From Methanomicrobiales archaeon (GTDB lineage Archaea > Halobacteriota > Methanomicrobia > Methanomicrobiales > JACTUA01), in assembly GCA_028678635.1 (NCBI GenBank), contig JAJRDC010000302.1, positions 1-11,713 on the forward strand: 11,713 nt of DNA, in the 5' to 3' direction. How positions within the stretch are numbered: the first letter of the stretch is position 1; every line of letters starts with the position of its first letter. Of this stretch, positions 1-6,105 are shown piece by piece. Below the pieces are notes generated by a model that searched no databases, was not told where the DNA came from, and saw only the letters and a list, made by a program, of their open reading frames with translations. The position numbers and the translations under genes were made by a program.

Positions 1-1261
1 TGGAGCAGGGGATATTGGGTACACACAATTCCCCCTGCAGATTTTTCTCCTGGAACCGGATGATGATGTCCAGCCCCTGCCCATCATTCATGAACGCCTG
101 GTCCACCGCCCAAAGGTGGACCTTGATCCTGATGCTGTCATCTACAAGTGTGGGATCGTTGATGGGATCAGAAGACGCCTCCATCACGTGATCGGTAAGT
201 CCACTGTTGGTGGCATCCCGTAATCTCGTTAGGGTATTGATATCATCACCATATTTGTTGTAATACACTTCAAACCTGGGAACCGGATCGTCGAAATAGT
301 CTGTGTAGAGGAGCTGGGTGATTGCTCCACCGGCGGTTCCCTGGAACGTGATGTCCTTCAATGTCGCGAATTTCGCGGTATGGTTTTCCCTTCCATTTAT
401 ATCACCCATGATCTCCGGGCTGGTGGCCCAGAAGGCTGCATCATGTGCTGAGGGGTTATCCGGGTTAAGGGCCGAATTATTGAGGTACCCACGGAGGCTG
501 AGGTTGATCCATATCACGTCCTGGGTCGGATCAATCACATGTGCCGCATCGTAGGCATTTCTTCCAGCGCTGTCCTTGTAAATCTTGGATCCGTCGATCC
601 GGATGGTAAAGGTCTGTTCATTGGAATTAAAAGCGGGATCACTATCTGCATCGTAATTGAACTGGGGATAGGTAGTGTTGGTGATGTTGGCGTACGAATA
701 TGGCTTGATCTTCACGTACCGCCGAAGGTACCCGTACCCTCCCGCAGGGTACGGATCCCCCACCGAATCCACGCGGGTGACCTGAAATGTCACGGGATCG
801 AGCTGGGTCAGCGTCACATTGTACCTGTACTGGATATCCCCGAAGATCAGCATCTGCCGGTAATCGTTTTCCGTGAAGCTCGGGTTGAAAAAGTTCTCGA
901 TCTTCCTCTGGGAGAGGATGTTGGGCTGCTGTCGGGAAACGGCAAGCCCGAGGCGGAGGGAGTCGCCGCTCGCCAGCACGTCCCGGATCCGCCCCACGTT
1001 GTCCCGGGGATTCAGGTTGTCCCAGGGAATGGATTTCGTGGTCCCGCCGGGATAGGTATCCACATCCTGGGAGTGCTCTCCCGGGTCCTCCGCAAGGATC
1101 ACGGCCGTGCGGTAAGCCACGGCATCGTAGTCAATGGCTGTCGTTCGCTGGAGGCCCACCAGCAGGCTGGGGATCATGTTGGCCACGATAATCAAACAGA
1201 AGATGAAGATGGTGAAGCCCACCAGGAAATCGATCTGGGACTGCCCTGATTCACCGTTCAG
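1..1261 (-). CDS. Large pilin-like surface protein with class III-type N-terminus, partial
   Basis: This reading frame stays open for 420 codons from a CTG at 1261 to the left edge, so the C-terminus is missing. The N-terminus reads LNGESGQSQIDFLVGF and continues as a hydrophobic helix (about residues 12-34). This resembles archaeal pilin or class III signal sequences, which are cut before a Q-rich hydrophobic stretch, and it recalls small pilin-like families seen in haloarchaea. The basic residue usual before the cleavage site is absent. The rest looks extracellular: it is polar and aromatic-rich, with several N-glycosylation sequons (NVT, NIT, NTT, NLS, NHT). Codons before 1261 in this frame contain no ATG, GTG or TTG back to a stop at about 1372. 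CTG at 1261 overlaps the lipoprotein stop as CTGA and lies 10 nt behind GGAGGTGA. GTG at 1222 is the next start but would remove the signal. The AT content is higher than in neighbouring genes. I do not recognise the family of the ectodomain. Confidence 0.82.
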   Translation of the reverse strand, partial: MNGESGQSQIDFLVGFTIFIFCLIIVANMIPSLLVGLQRTTAIDYDAVAYRTAVILAEDPGEHSQDVDTYPGGTTKSIPWDNLNPRDNVGRIRDVLASGDSLRLGLAVSRQQPNILSQRKIENFFNPSFTENDYRQMLIFGDIQYRYNVTLTQLDPVTFQVTRVDSVGDPYPAGGYGYLRRYVKIKPYSYANITNTTYPQFNYDADSDPAFNSNEQTFTIRIDGSKIYKDSAGRNAYDAAHVIDPTQDVIWINLSLRGYLNNSALNPDNPSAHDAAFWATSPEIMGDINGRENHTAKFATLKDITFQGTAGGAITQLLYTDYFDDPVPRFEVYYNKYGDDINTLTRLRDATNSGLTDHVMEASSDPINDPTLVDDSIRIKVHLWAVDQAFMNDGQGLDIIIRFQEKNLQGELCVPNIPCS

Positions 1262-1833
1262 GGAGATGGTCTCACCTCCCCGGTGCGGGCGTCGAAGACG
1301 AGGACCGTGGTCCCGGAGGGGGATGGCACCGTGAGCGTATAGGAATCGCCCCTGAGGATCAGCTCGCTCTCATTGACCCCGCGGCGGGAGAAGGCCTCCC
1401 CGATGGCGGTCTTCTGCTTGGCGAAGAGCGTGGTCGGAAGGATCAGCTGGTCCAGCGGTATCCTGTCCTCGGGGAGGGGGATCTGCACATCCACGCCGGT
1501 CCACTTCCCTCCCGAGTACTCCAGGATCCGGGTACTGTTCCCGCCCCGGTATCCCAGTGTCCATATCCGTGCGCCCCCGGATTTATCCACCCTGATCCCC
1601 ATGACCTGGGTGAGTTCCATCCCTGTCAGGTCCACGAGGCCTTTCTGTTCGTCGGAACGGAGCGCCTCCAGGGCCTTCTCCAGGGTGGAACGTTCCTTGG
1701 AATAGACGGTGATATCGGTGAGACTGGCGTCGCCCCCCGAAGATCTGCTTCCCAGCATCGCGCACCCACTGGTGAGGACCGCCATCAGGGCAAGGAGGGC
1801 GAGGAGCAGGTACAGGGAGGAGGGGCGCATCAT
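1258..1833 (-). CDS. Small secreted lipoprotein of unknown function
   Basis: The product has 191 residues. It begins MMRPSS, followed by a leucine-rich helix (residues 7-20) and a lipobox-like TSGC with the cysteine at residue 24. It is therefore probably exported and lipid-anchored to the outside of the membrane. The mature part is about 168 residues, soluble in character, with a helical region around residues 48-60 and then beta-rich segments; it ends at a TGA at 1260-1258. I do not recognise a family. It is the first gene of an operon with the pilin-like gene, which it overlaps by four bases, so the two are probably translated together and may act in the same surface structure. The start at 1833 has an adjacent ATG at 1830; no clear ribosome binding site is visible, but a TATA box lies about 50 bp upstream. 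Confidence 0.85.
   Translation of the reverse strand: MMRPSSLYLLLALLALMAVLTSGCAMLGSRSSGGDASLTDITVYSKERSTLEKALEALRSDEQKGLVDLTGMELTQVMGIRVDKSGGARIWTLGYRGGNSTRILEYSGGKWTGVDVQIPLPEDRIPLDQLILPTTLFAKQKTAIGEAFSRRGVNESELILRGDSYTLTVPSPSGTTVLVFDARTGEVRPSP
1272..1279 (-). promoter_or_regulatory. Strong Shine-Dalgarno sequence for the pilin-like gene
   Basis: On the minus strand this reads GGAGGTGA, a perfect match to the usual archaeal anti-Shine-Dalgarno sequence. It lies inside the last codons of the lipoprotein gene, 10 nt before the CTG at 1261. It supports translation starting at the overlap rather than at GTG 1222, which would be about 49 nt away. Confidence 0.7.
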
Positions 1834-1864
1834 ATCGTCGTATCAATTTATTTCTTCAAACAGA

Positions 1865-1899
1865 TGATAAACATTATGTTTTATAACAATCCATTATCA
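1865..1899 (-). promoter_or_regulatory. TATA promoter of the lipoprotein operon with overlapping operator-like palindromes
   Basis: The minus strand reads TTATAAAA at 1886-1879, a good archaeal TATA box that would place the transcript start near 1857, about 24 nt before the ATG. A perfect inverted repeat AAACAT-T-ATGTTT occupies 1869-1881 and touches the TATA box. A second pair, TGATAA (1865-1870) and TTATCA (1894-1899), is centred on the TATA box itself. Sites of this kind overlapping TATA usually bind a repressor, so regulated expression is inferred. The segment is strikingly AT-rich against the surrounding GC-rich DNA. Confidence 0.6.
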
Positions 1900-1900
1900 G

Positions 1901-2122
1901 GAGTTCTTCAACCCATCTTTTTCTTTTTCTGGTTTAAATCGGAACTTTCCGGCGAGCCTCGGGAAGGGCATCCGAATCCCTGTGGCCCGACCCCCCTGGT
2001 CCGGGAGTGGCACCAGACGTTTGGGGGGGGGAATCCTGACCGAGGATCGCAGATCCCTCCTCTGAGGGTTCCGTGCCCCACCGAAGAATCCCCTCGTCTC
2101 CTCCCCTCCGGGAGCCAGTATC
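1901..2122. other. Intergenic region downstream of hisG
   Basis: No convincing gene is seen here. Contents: a pyrimidine tract on the plus strand at about 1916-1945 (purine-rich on the transcribed minus strand upstream of the lipoprotein promoter); a run of nine G at 2023-2031; and, on the minus strand, a hairpin CTGGTGCC/GGACCAG at 2016-1996 about 107 nt after the hisG stop. No U-rich tract follows the hairpin, so it is not a clear terminator. Short stretches resemble the repeated element near 7100 and 8200 (see findings). Confidence 0.4.
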
Positions 2123-2995
2123 TCACCGCACAATCTTGGCGATGGGGATCTCCAGGATGTCCTCGGCCCCGGCGGCCTTGAGCCCGGGGATCAGCTGGTT
2201 CACATCTGCCTTCGGCACCACCGTCTCCAGGCTGAAGTAATCCAGGTTGTGGAGCCGGCTGACCGTAGGGGTCTTCATGGCGGGAAGCATGCCGATGACG
2301 GCGTCGATCCGGGCGGCGGGCACGTTCATGGAGAGGAGCACCCGGGTCCGGCCCTCCATGACCCCCCGGAGGAGGACCAGGATCTCCTCGATGGCCCGGC
2401 GCTTCACCGGGTCCTTCCACGCACCAGGGCTCGCGATGACCACCGTGTACGACTCCATGATCTGGCCGATGATCTTGAGGCCGTTTCGCCGCAGGGTGGT
2501 GCCCGTCTCGGTCAGGTCCACCACCACGTCCATGAGATCCGGGACCTTTGCCTCCGAGGCCCCGTAGGAGGGGAAGAGCTCCACCGGGATCCCCAGGTCC
2601 TGGAAGTAGCGCCGGGTAAGGGTGGGGTACTCGGTGGTAACCCGGCTCCCGGGCCGGATCCGGGTCGGGTCCGGGATAGGCTCCTCCTGGGCGACAGCTA
2701 CGACGATCCTCACGTTCCCCTCGCCGGTCTTGGAGTAGGAGAGGCTCGCCACCTCCACTACGTCAGACCCGGTTTCCCGCACCCAGTCCAGCCCGGTGAT
2801 GCCCAGGTCGAAAGCCCCCATGGCGACATAGACGGGGATCTCCTGCGGCCGGAGGATCTTCACCTTCCCGATCCGGGGATCACTGATCCGGGGATTGTAG
2901 TCCCGGTCCGTTCGCTTCACCTCAAGGTCCGCCTCCTTGAAGAGCTGGAGCGTCTGCTGCTCCAGGCTGCCCTTCGGGAGTACAAGCGAGATCAT
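2123..2995 (-). CDS. hisG: ATP phosphoribosyltransferase, long form (HisG)
   Basis: HisG catalyses the first and committed step of histidine synthesis, joining ATP and PRPP to give phosphoribosyl-ATP in the cytoplasm. The product has 290 residues, the size of the long form that carries its own regulatory domain and works without HisZ. The N-terminal catalytic part opens with MISLVLPKGSLEQ, and the PRPP-binding loop is seen as DLTETGTTLRRNGLK (residues 160-174). The C-terminal 75-80 residues match the ACT-like regulatory domain, which in the family binds histidine for feedback inhibition. No other his gene is nearby. It follows the DUF1015 gene by 44 bp and may be co-transcribed, but a TATA-like site just upstream suggests an independent promoter. 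No Shine-Dalgarno sequence precedes ATG 2995. Confidence 0.96.
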   Translation of the reverse strand: MISLVLPKGSLEQQTLQLFKEADLEVKRTDRDYNPRISDPRIGKVKILRPQEIPVYVAMGAFDLGITGLDWVRETGSDVVEVASLSYSKTGEGNVRIVVAVAQEEPIPDPTRIRPGSRVTTEYPTLTRRYFQDLGIPVELFPSYGASEAKVPDLMDVVVDLTETGTTLRRNGLKIIGQIMESYTVVIASPGAWKDPVKRRAIEEILVLLRGVMEGRTRVLLSMNVPAARIDAVIGMLPAMKTPTVSRLHNLDYFSLETVVPKADVNQLIPGLKAAGAEDILEIPIAKIVR

Positions 2996-3020
2996 CGGAA
3001 GAAATGGGCGCGGGAACGCG

Positions 3021-3027
3021 ATATAGG
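3021..3027 (-). promoter_or_regulatory. Possible TATA box for hisG
   Basis: On the minus strand CCTATAT lies in the 44-bp gap between the DUF1015 stop and hisG. Its centre is about 28 bp before the hisG ATG. That spacing would start transcription almost at the ATG, a leaderless mRNA, which fits the absence of a ribosome binding site. Confidence 0.4.
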
Positions 3028-3039
3028 TGTTGTCCCGCG

Positions 3040-4305
3040 TCAGTCCAGCGTGTGGACGATGAGGCCGCTACAGAGCTTGGGCTCGAACCAGGTGGACTTG
3101 GGGGGCATGATACCCCCGGCATCGGCCACGGCCATGACGGTGCCTATGGCGGCCGGCTGCATCGCAAAGGCGGCGGCGAACCGCCCGTCATCCACCATCG
3201 CCTCCAGGGCAGAGAAGGGGATCGTCCCGGCGATGTACTGCAGCCGGGGATCGCCCCGGGGATCGGTGATCCCCAGGATCGGGCCCAGGATCTCGTCCTG
3301 GAGCGAGGTCACGTCCAGGGGCGGGGGGGCCCCGGGAGGAGCTGCCGGCACCCGGCGGGTCAGCTCGTACCACTGCCCCGCCAGGTACAGGTGAACCACG
3401 TGGGTCCTTGCGTCAGGTTTACCCATCGGCCGGAACTCCCTGGCCCCGGGATCCGGCCGGGGGGCGCCCTCGACCCGGAACCTGCCGGCAACCTGCGCCA
3501 GGAATCCCTCCGGGGTGGCCCCGCCGAGATCCATCGCGAGCCGGGTGTACCCATGGATCCGGACACGGTCGTGAGCGAAGAGCACCGCCATGAACCGGCC
3601 GGACTCCGTCGTGGCCCTCCCTTCTGCGATCCGGGAGAGGGCCACGTTCACCGCCGAGGCGGCCCGATGATGGCCGTCGGCGATGTAGAGCCGGTTCACC
3701 GGGAGAAAGAGATCCTGGAGGGCCGAGATCCGGGCAGGATCATCCACCCGGAAGACCTGGTGGACCGCCCCCGAGGGGGTGGAAACCCGGGCAACGGGAT
3801 CGGTCCGGGAGCGGACCAGGGACTCCACGGTCTCTCCGATCCCCGAGGTATCGCGGTACACCAGAAAGACGAGGCCGGTGTGGGCGTTCACCGACTCGAT
3901 GTGCCGTGTCCGGTCCTGTTCCTTGTCGTACCGGGTCAGCTCGTGCCGGCGGATCAGGCCCTCCCGGTACTCCTCCACCTCGACGGTGCAGACCAGCCCC
4001 GTGAAGGCCATCCCTTCGTGTTCAACCCGGTAGAGAGAGAACGAGGGCCTGTCATCCCGGACCAGCACCTTCTCCCGGATCATCTGCAGGAACCGTTCCC
4101 GTGCCACCCGGTACACCTCCGGGTCAGAGGGTGAATGCTGGGGGAGCAGGGCGTCGGAACGGCTCACCGACAGGAACGAGAGGGGGTGCCGCCGGATGCA
4201 GTCCCAGGCCTCGTGAGTGGAGACCACGTCATAGGGAGGGGCGGCCACGTCCCGGGCCAGGTCCGGCCTGGGGCGAACCGCGGTGAAGGGGGAGATGGTG
4301 GCCAT
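3040..4305 (-). CDS. DUF1015 family protein
   Basis: The product has 421 residues and the hallmarks of the DUF1015 family (PF06245): VAAPPYDVVS near the N-terminus (20-29), HELT at 121-124, IADGHHRAASAV (208-219), and the C-terminal signature MPPKSTWFEPKLCSGL (400-415). These blocks are full length and in the expected order, so the gene is intact. No signal peptide or membrane helix is seen, so it is cytoplasmic. The biochemical role is not settled; in many bacteria relatives sit beside serine-synthesis genes such as serA, and a link to serine or phosphoserine metabolism has been proposed. Here the neighbour is hisG, 44 bp downstream, so that context does not repeat. The start at 4305 gives the usual N-terminus and lies about 32 bp below a TATA box. 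Confidence 0.93.
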   Translation of the reverse strand: MATISPFTAVRPRPDLARDVAAPPYDVVSTHEAWDCIRRHPLSFLSVSRSDALLPQHSPSDPEVYRVARERFLQMIREKVLVRDDRPSFSLYRVEHEGMAFTGLVCTVEVEEYREGLIRRHELTRYDKEQDRTRHIESVNAHTGLVFLVYRDTSGIGETVESLVRSRTDPVARVSTPSGAVHQVFRVDDPARISALQDLFLPVNRLYIADGHHRAASAVNVALSRIAEGRATTESGRFMAVLFAHDRVRIHGYTRLAMDLGGATPEGFLAQVAGRFRVEGAPRPDPGAREFRPMGKPDARTHVVHLYLAGQWYELTRRVPAAPPGAPPPLDVTSLQDEILGPILGITDPRGDPRLQYIAGTIPFSALEAMVDDGRFAAAFAMQPAAIGTVMAVADAGGIMPPKSTWFEPKLCSGLIVHTLD

Positions 4306-4329
4306 GGGACCTGCCGTCGACTCCGTGTA

Positions 4330-4357
4330 GCCGGTATATTTTTACCTGCCGGTATAA
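4330..4357. promoter_or_regulatory. Divergent promoter region between DUF1015 and the acetyltransferase gene
   Basis: The 78-bp gap between the two divergent starts contains an exact direct repeat GCCGGTATA at 4330-4338 and 4349-4357. On the minus strand GTAAAAATATACC makes a TATA box for the DUF1015 gene, about 32 bp before its ATG. On the plus strand the second repeat (GGTATAACTAG) lies about 30 bp before ATG 4384, placing a short-leader or leaderless transcript of the acetyltransferase gene. The repeat may be two promoter elements or an activator site. Confidence 0.5.
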
Positions 4358-4383
4358 CTAGATCACTGCCCGGCGAGCGCACC

Positions 4384-4848
4384 ATGACCCCGCAGCATGC
4401 CACCATCCGTCTGGCGAAAAAAGAGGACGTCCCGCAGATCGCCGCGATCGAGCGGGAGGCCTTTATCGAGCCCTGGGACCCGGAGGTCTTTCTCCAGACC
4501 CTGGAGTGGTGTCCCCGGACCTCTCTCGTGGCTGATGCGGACGGGGAGGTGGCGGGGTTTCTCATGGGCTGCCTGGAGTCCACCGGCGAGGCCACTTTCG
4601 GCCACATCTCCAACCTGGCGGTCCGGCCCGCCTTCCGGAACCGGGGGATCGGGTCACGCCTGGTGCTGCGGGCCGAGCAGCAGTTCCTGCTGGACGGTGC
4701 AGGGGCGGTCCTCCTGGAGGTCCGGGTCTCCAATACCCCGGGCCAGGCCTTTTACCGTGCACTCCAGTACCAGGACGTGTACCGGATCCATTCCTACTAC
4801 TCCAACGGCGAGGACGCCATCGTGATGATGAAGGAGCTCCGGTTCTAG
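4384..4848 (+). CDS. rimI: RimI/Ard1-type protein N-terminal acetyltransferase
   Basis: A GNAT-fold acetyltransferase of 154 residues, which moves an acetyl group from acetyl-CoA to the N-terminal amino group of proteins. The acetyl-CoA binding loop RNRGIG is at residues 85-90 after HISNLAVRPAF. The RimI-like core follows, with LLEVRVSN (the glutamate at 112 is the family's proposed catalytic base), AFYRALQY (122-129), and the C-terminal block YYSNGEDAIVMM. In archaea the single RimI/Ard1 homologue acetylates many protein N-termini, including ribosomal and proteasome proteins. The frame is open upstream to 4135, but the true start is ATG 4384: the family N-terminus begins there and the upstream part is antisense to the DUF1015 gene. 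It converges on hmgA and ends in the shared CTAG at 4845-4848. Confidence 0.94.
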   Translation: MTPQHATIRLAKKEDVPQIAAIEREAFIEPWDPEVFLQTLEWCPRTSLVADADGEVAGFLMGCLESTGEATFGHISNLAVRPAFRNRGIGSRLVLRAEQQFLLDGAGAVLLEVRVSNTPGQAFYRALQYQDVYRIHSYYSNGEDAIVMMKELRF

Positions 4849-6059
4849 GCCTTCCCCCGGCCCAGGTCCTTATGGGCCCGGGCCAGGTGGTGGGCGGCCT
4901 GGGCGCCGATGAGAGAGAGTTCGCCGGCCAGCACTCCCCCGGCCACGATCTCGGCGAATTTCCTTGCATGGGAGCCCGGCGGATCCCCGCCGCCCGCGAC
5001 CCCCAGGAGGGTGAGCGCCTCCCGCTGGGTGTCGAGGCCGGTCCCGCCCCCCACGGTGCCCACCTGCACCGCAGGGAGGGTCACCGAGACGTACACCCCG
5101 CCCTCCTCGAGCTCCGCGGTGGTGATGCAGGAGGATCCCTCCACCACGTGGGCTGCGTCCTGCCCGCAGGCCAGGTACAGTGCCGCGATGACGTTGGCCG
5201 CGTGGGCATTGAACCCCAGGGAGCCGGCCCGGGCGGATCCCAGCAGGTTCTTCCGGTAGTTCACCTCTGCAAGCAGCGTTCCGCTGGTCTTGAAGACCTC
5301 CCGGATGACGTCCTCCGAAAGCCGGACGCCGGCCACCACCGTCTTGCCCCGGCCCAGGATCATGTTGATGGCCGCGGGCTTCTTGTCGGTGCACATGTTC
5401 CCGGAGAGGGCCACCAGGCGGGCTCCTGTCTCCTTCTCGATGACCTCGGCCGCCTTCTCGCTCGCGATGGTCACCATGTTCATCCCCATCGCGTCCTTGG
5501 TGTCAAACTCCAGCCGGACAAAGACCGTGGGACCCGCCAGGTAGCACGCGGCCCCCGTGAGTCTCCCGTGGGAGGTGGTGGTGGCCGCTGCCTCCTGGAG
5601 CCGGGGCAGGTTCCCCTCCACCCACCGGACCACCTCCACGGCATGGACCACGTCACGGGCGGCGAAGGCCGGGGCCCGGGTCATCCCCTCGCGGACGATC
5701 CGGACCTGGGCACCCCCGGCCCGGGTGATGGCCGAGCAGCCCCTGTTCACGGACGCGACGAGAGCCCCCTCAGTGGTGGCCAGCGGGAGCCAGAACTGCC
5801 CCTGCGCATGGTCCCCCCGCAGGTGGAGTGGCCCGGCCACCCCCACCGGGATCTGGGTGGCGCCGATCATGTTCTCGATGTTGCGCTGGACCGCGCGGGA
5901 GGGATCGAAGGTGAAATCCCCGATGCGGGGGAGGGACACCCCCGTCTCCCGCTCAATGAACACCCGCCGGACCCGAACCGCCTCCTCCACGGGAAGTTCC
6001 TTGTCCAGCGCGTGGAGCTTGAGCGTGCCATTTTTGAGCCGGTCCAGATAATGATCCAT
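4845..6059 (-). CDS. hmgA: Hydroxymethylglutaryl-CoA reductase (NADPH), class I
   Basis: This enzyme reduces HMG-CoA to mevalonate, the committing step for archaeal isoprenoid ether lipids. The product has 404 residues, the normal archaeal length, with no membrane anchor. Conserved blocks are all present: ENMIGATQIPVGVAGPL (62-78), TTEGALVAS (95-103, catalytic Glu97), DAMGMNM (189-195), CTDKKPAAIN (223-232, catalytic Lys226), the GQDAAH block (299-304, catalytic Asp301), and the C-terminal ARAHKD with His396. The pattern is of the class I, NADPH-using enzymes. The frame extends upstream to 6332, but that part is arginine- and serine-rich, overlaps trm5 and has no family match, so ATG 6059 (MDHYLDRL) is the start. 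The ATG lies about 24 bp from the TATA box at 6080-6085, so the mRNA is probably leaderless. Confidence 0.97.
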   Translation of the reverse strand: MDHYLDRLKNGTLKLHALDKELPVEEAVRVRRVFIERETGVSLPRIGDFTFDPSRAVQRNIENMIGATQIPVGVAGPLHLRGDHAQGQFWLPLATTEGALVASVNRGCSAITRAGGAQVRIVREGMTRAPAFAARDVVHAVEVVRWVEGNLPRLQEAAATTTSHGRLTGAACYLAGPTVFVRLEFDTKDAMGMNMVTIASEKAAEVIEKETGARLVALSGNMCTDKKPAAINMILGRGKTVVAGVRLSEDVIREVFKTSGTLLAEVNYRKNLLGSARAGSLGFNAHAANVIAALYLACGQDAAHVVEGSSCITTAELEEGGVYVSVTLPAVQVGTVGGGTGLDTQREALTLLGVAGGGDPPGSHARKFAEIVAGGVLAGELSLIGAQAAHHLARAHKDLGRGKA

Positions 6060-6079
6060 GATCAGTCTCTGATCTCCCG

Positions 6080-6085
6080 TATAAA
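6080..6085. promoter_or_regulatory. Single TATA box between hmgA and trm5
   Basis: TATAAA on the plus strand reads TTTATA on the minus strand. Its centre (6082.5) is 23.5 bp from the hmgA ATG (6059) and 23.5 bp from GTG 6106 of trm5. This is the only clear TATA element in the gap, and leaderless transcripts in both directions would start at those codons. Confidence 0.5.
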
Positions 6086-6105
6086 GATGGGTGGTGCCTG
6101 TGGAA

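Noticed and set aside
539..1249. 236-codon plus-strand frame opposite the pilin-like gene
   Set aside because: The minus-strand frame is continuous for 420 codons with a signal helix, sequons and a Shine-Dalgarno sequence; the plus frame has none of these.
4135..4383. N-terminal extension of the acetyltransferase frame
   Set aside because: It is antisense to the DUF1015 gene, has no family similarity, and the GNAT domain begins normally at ATG 4384.
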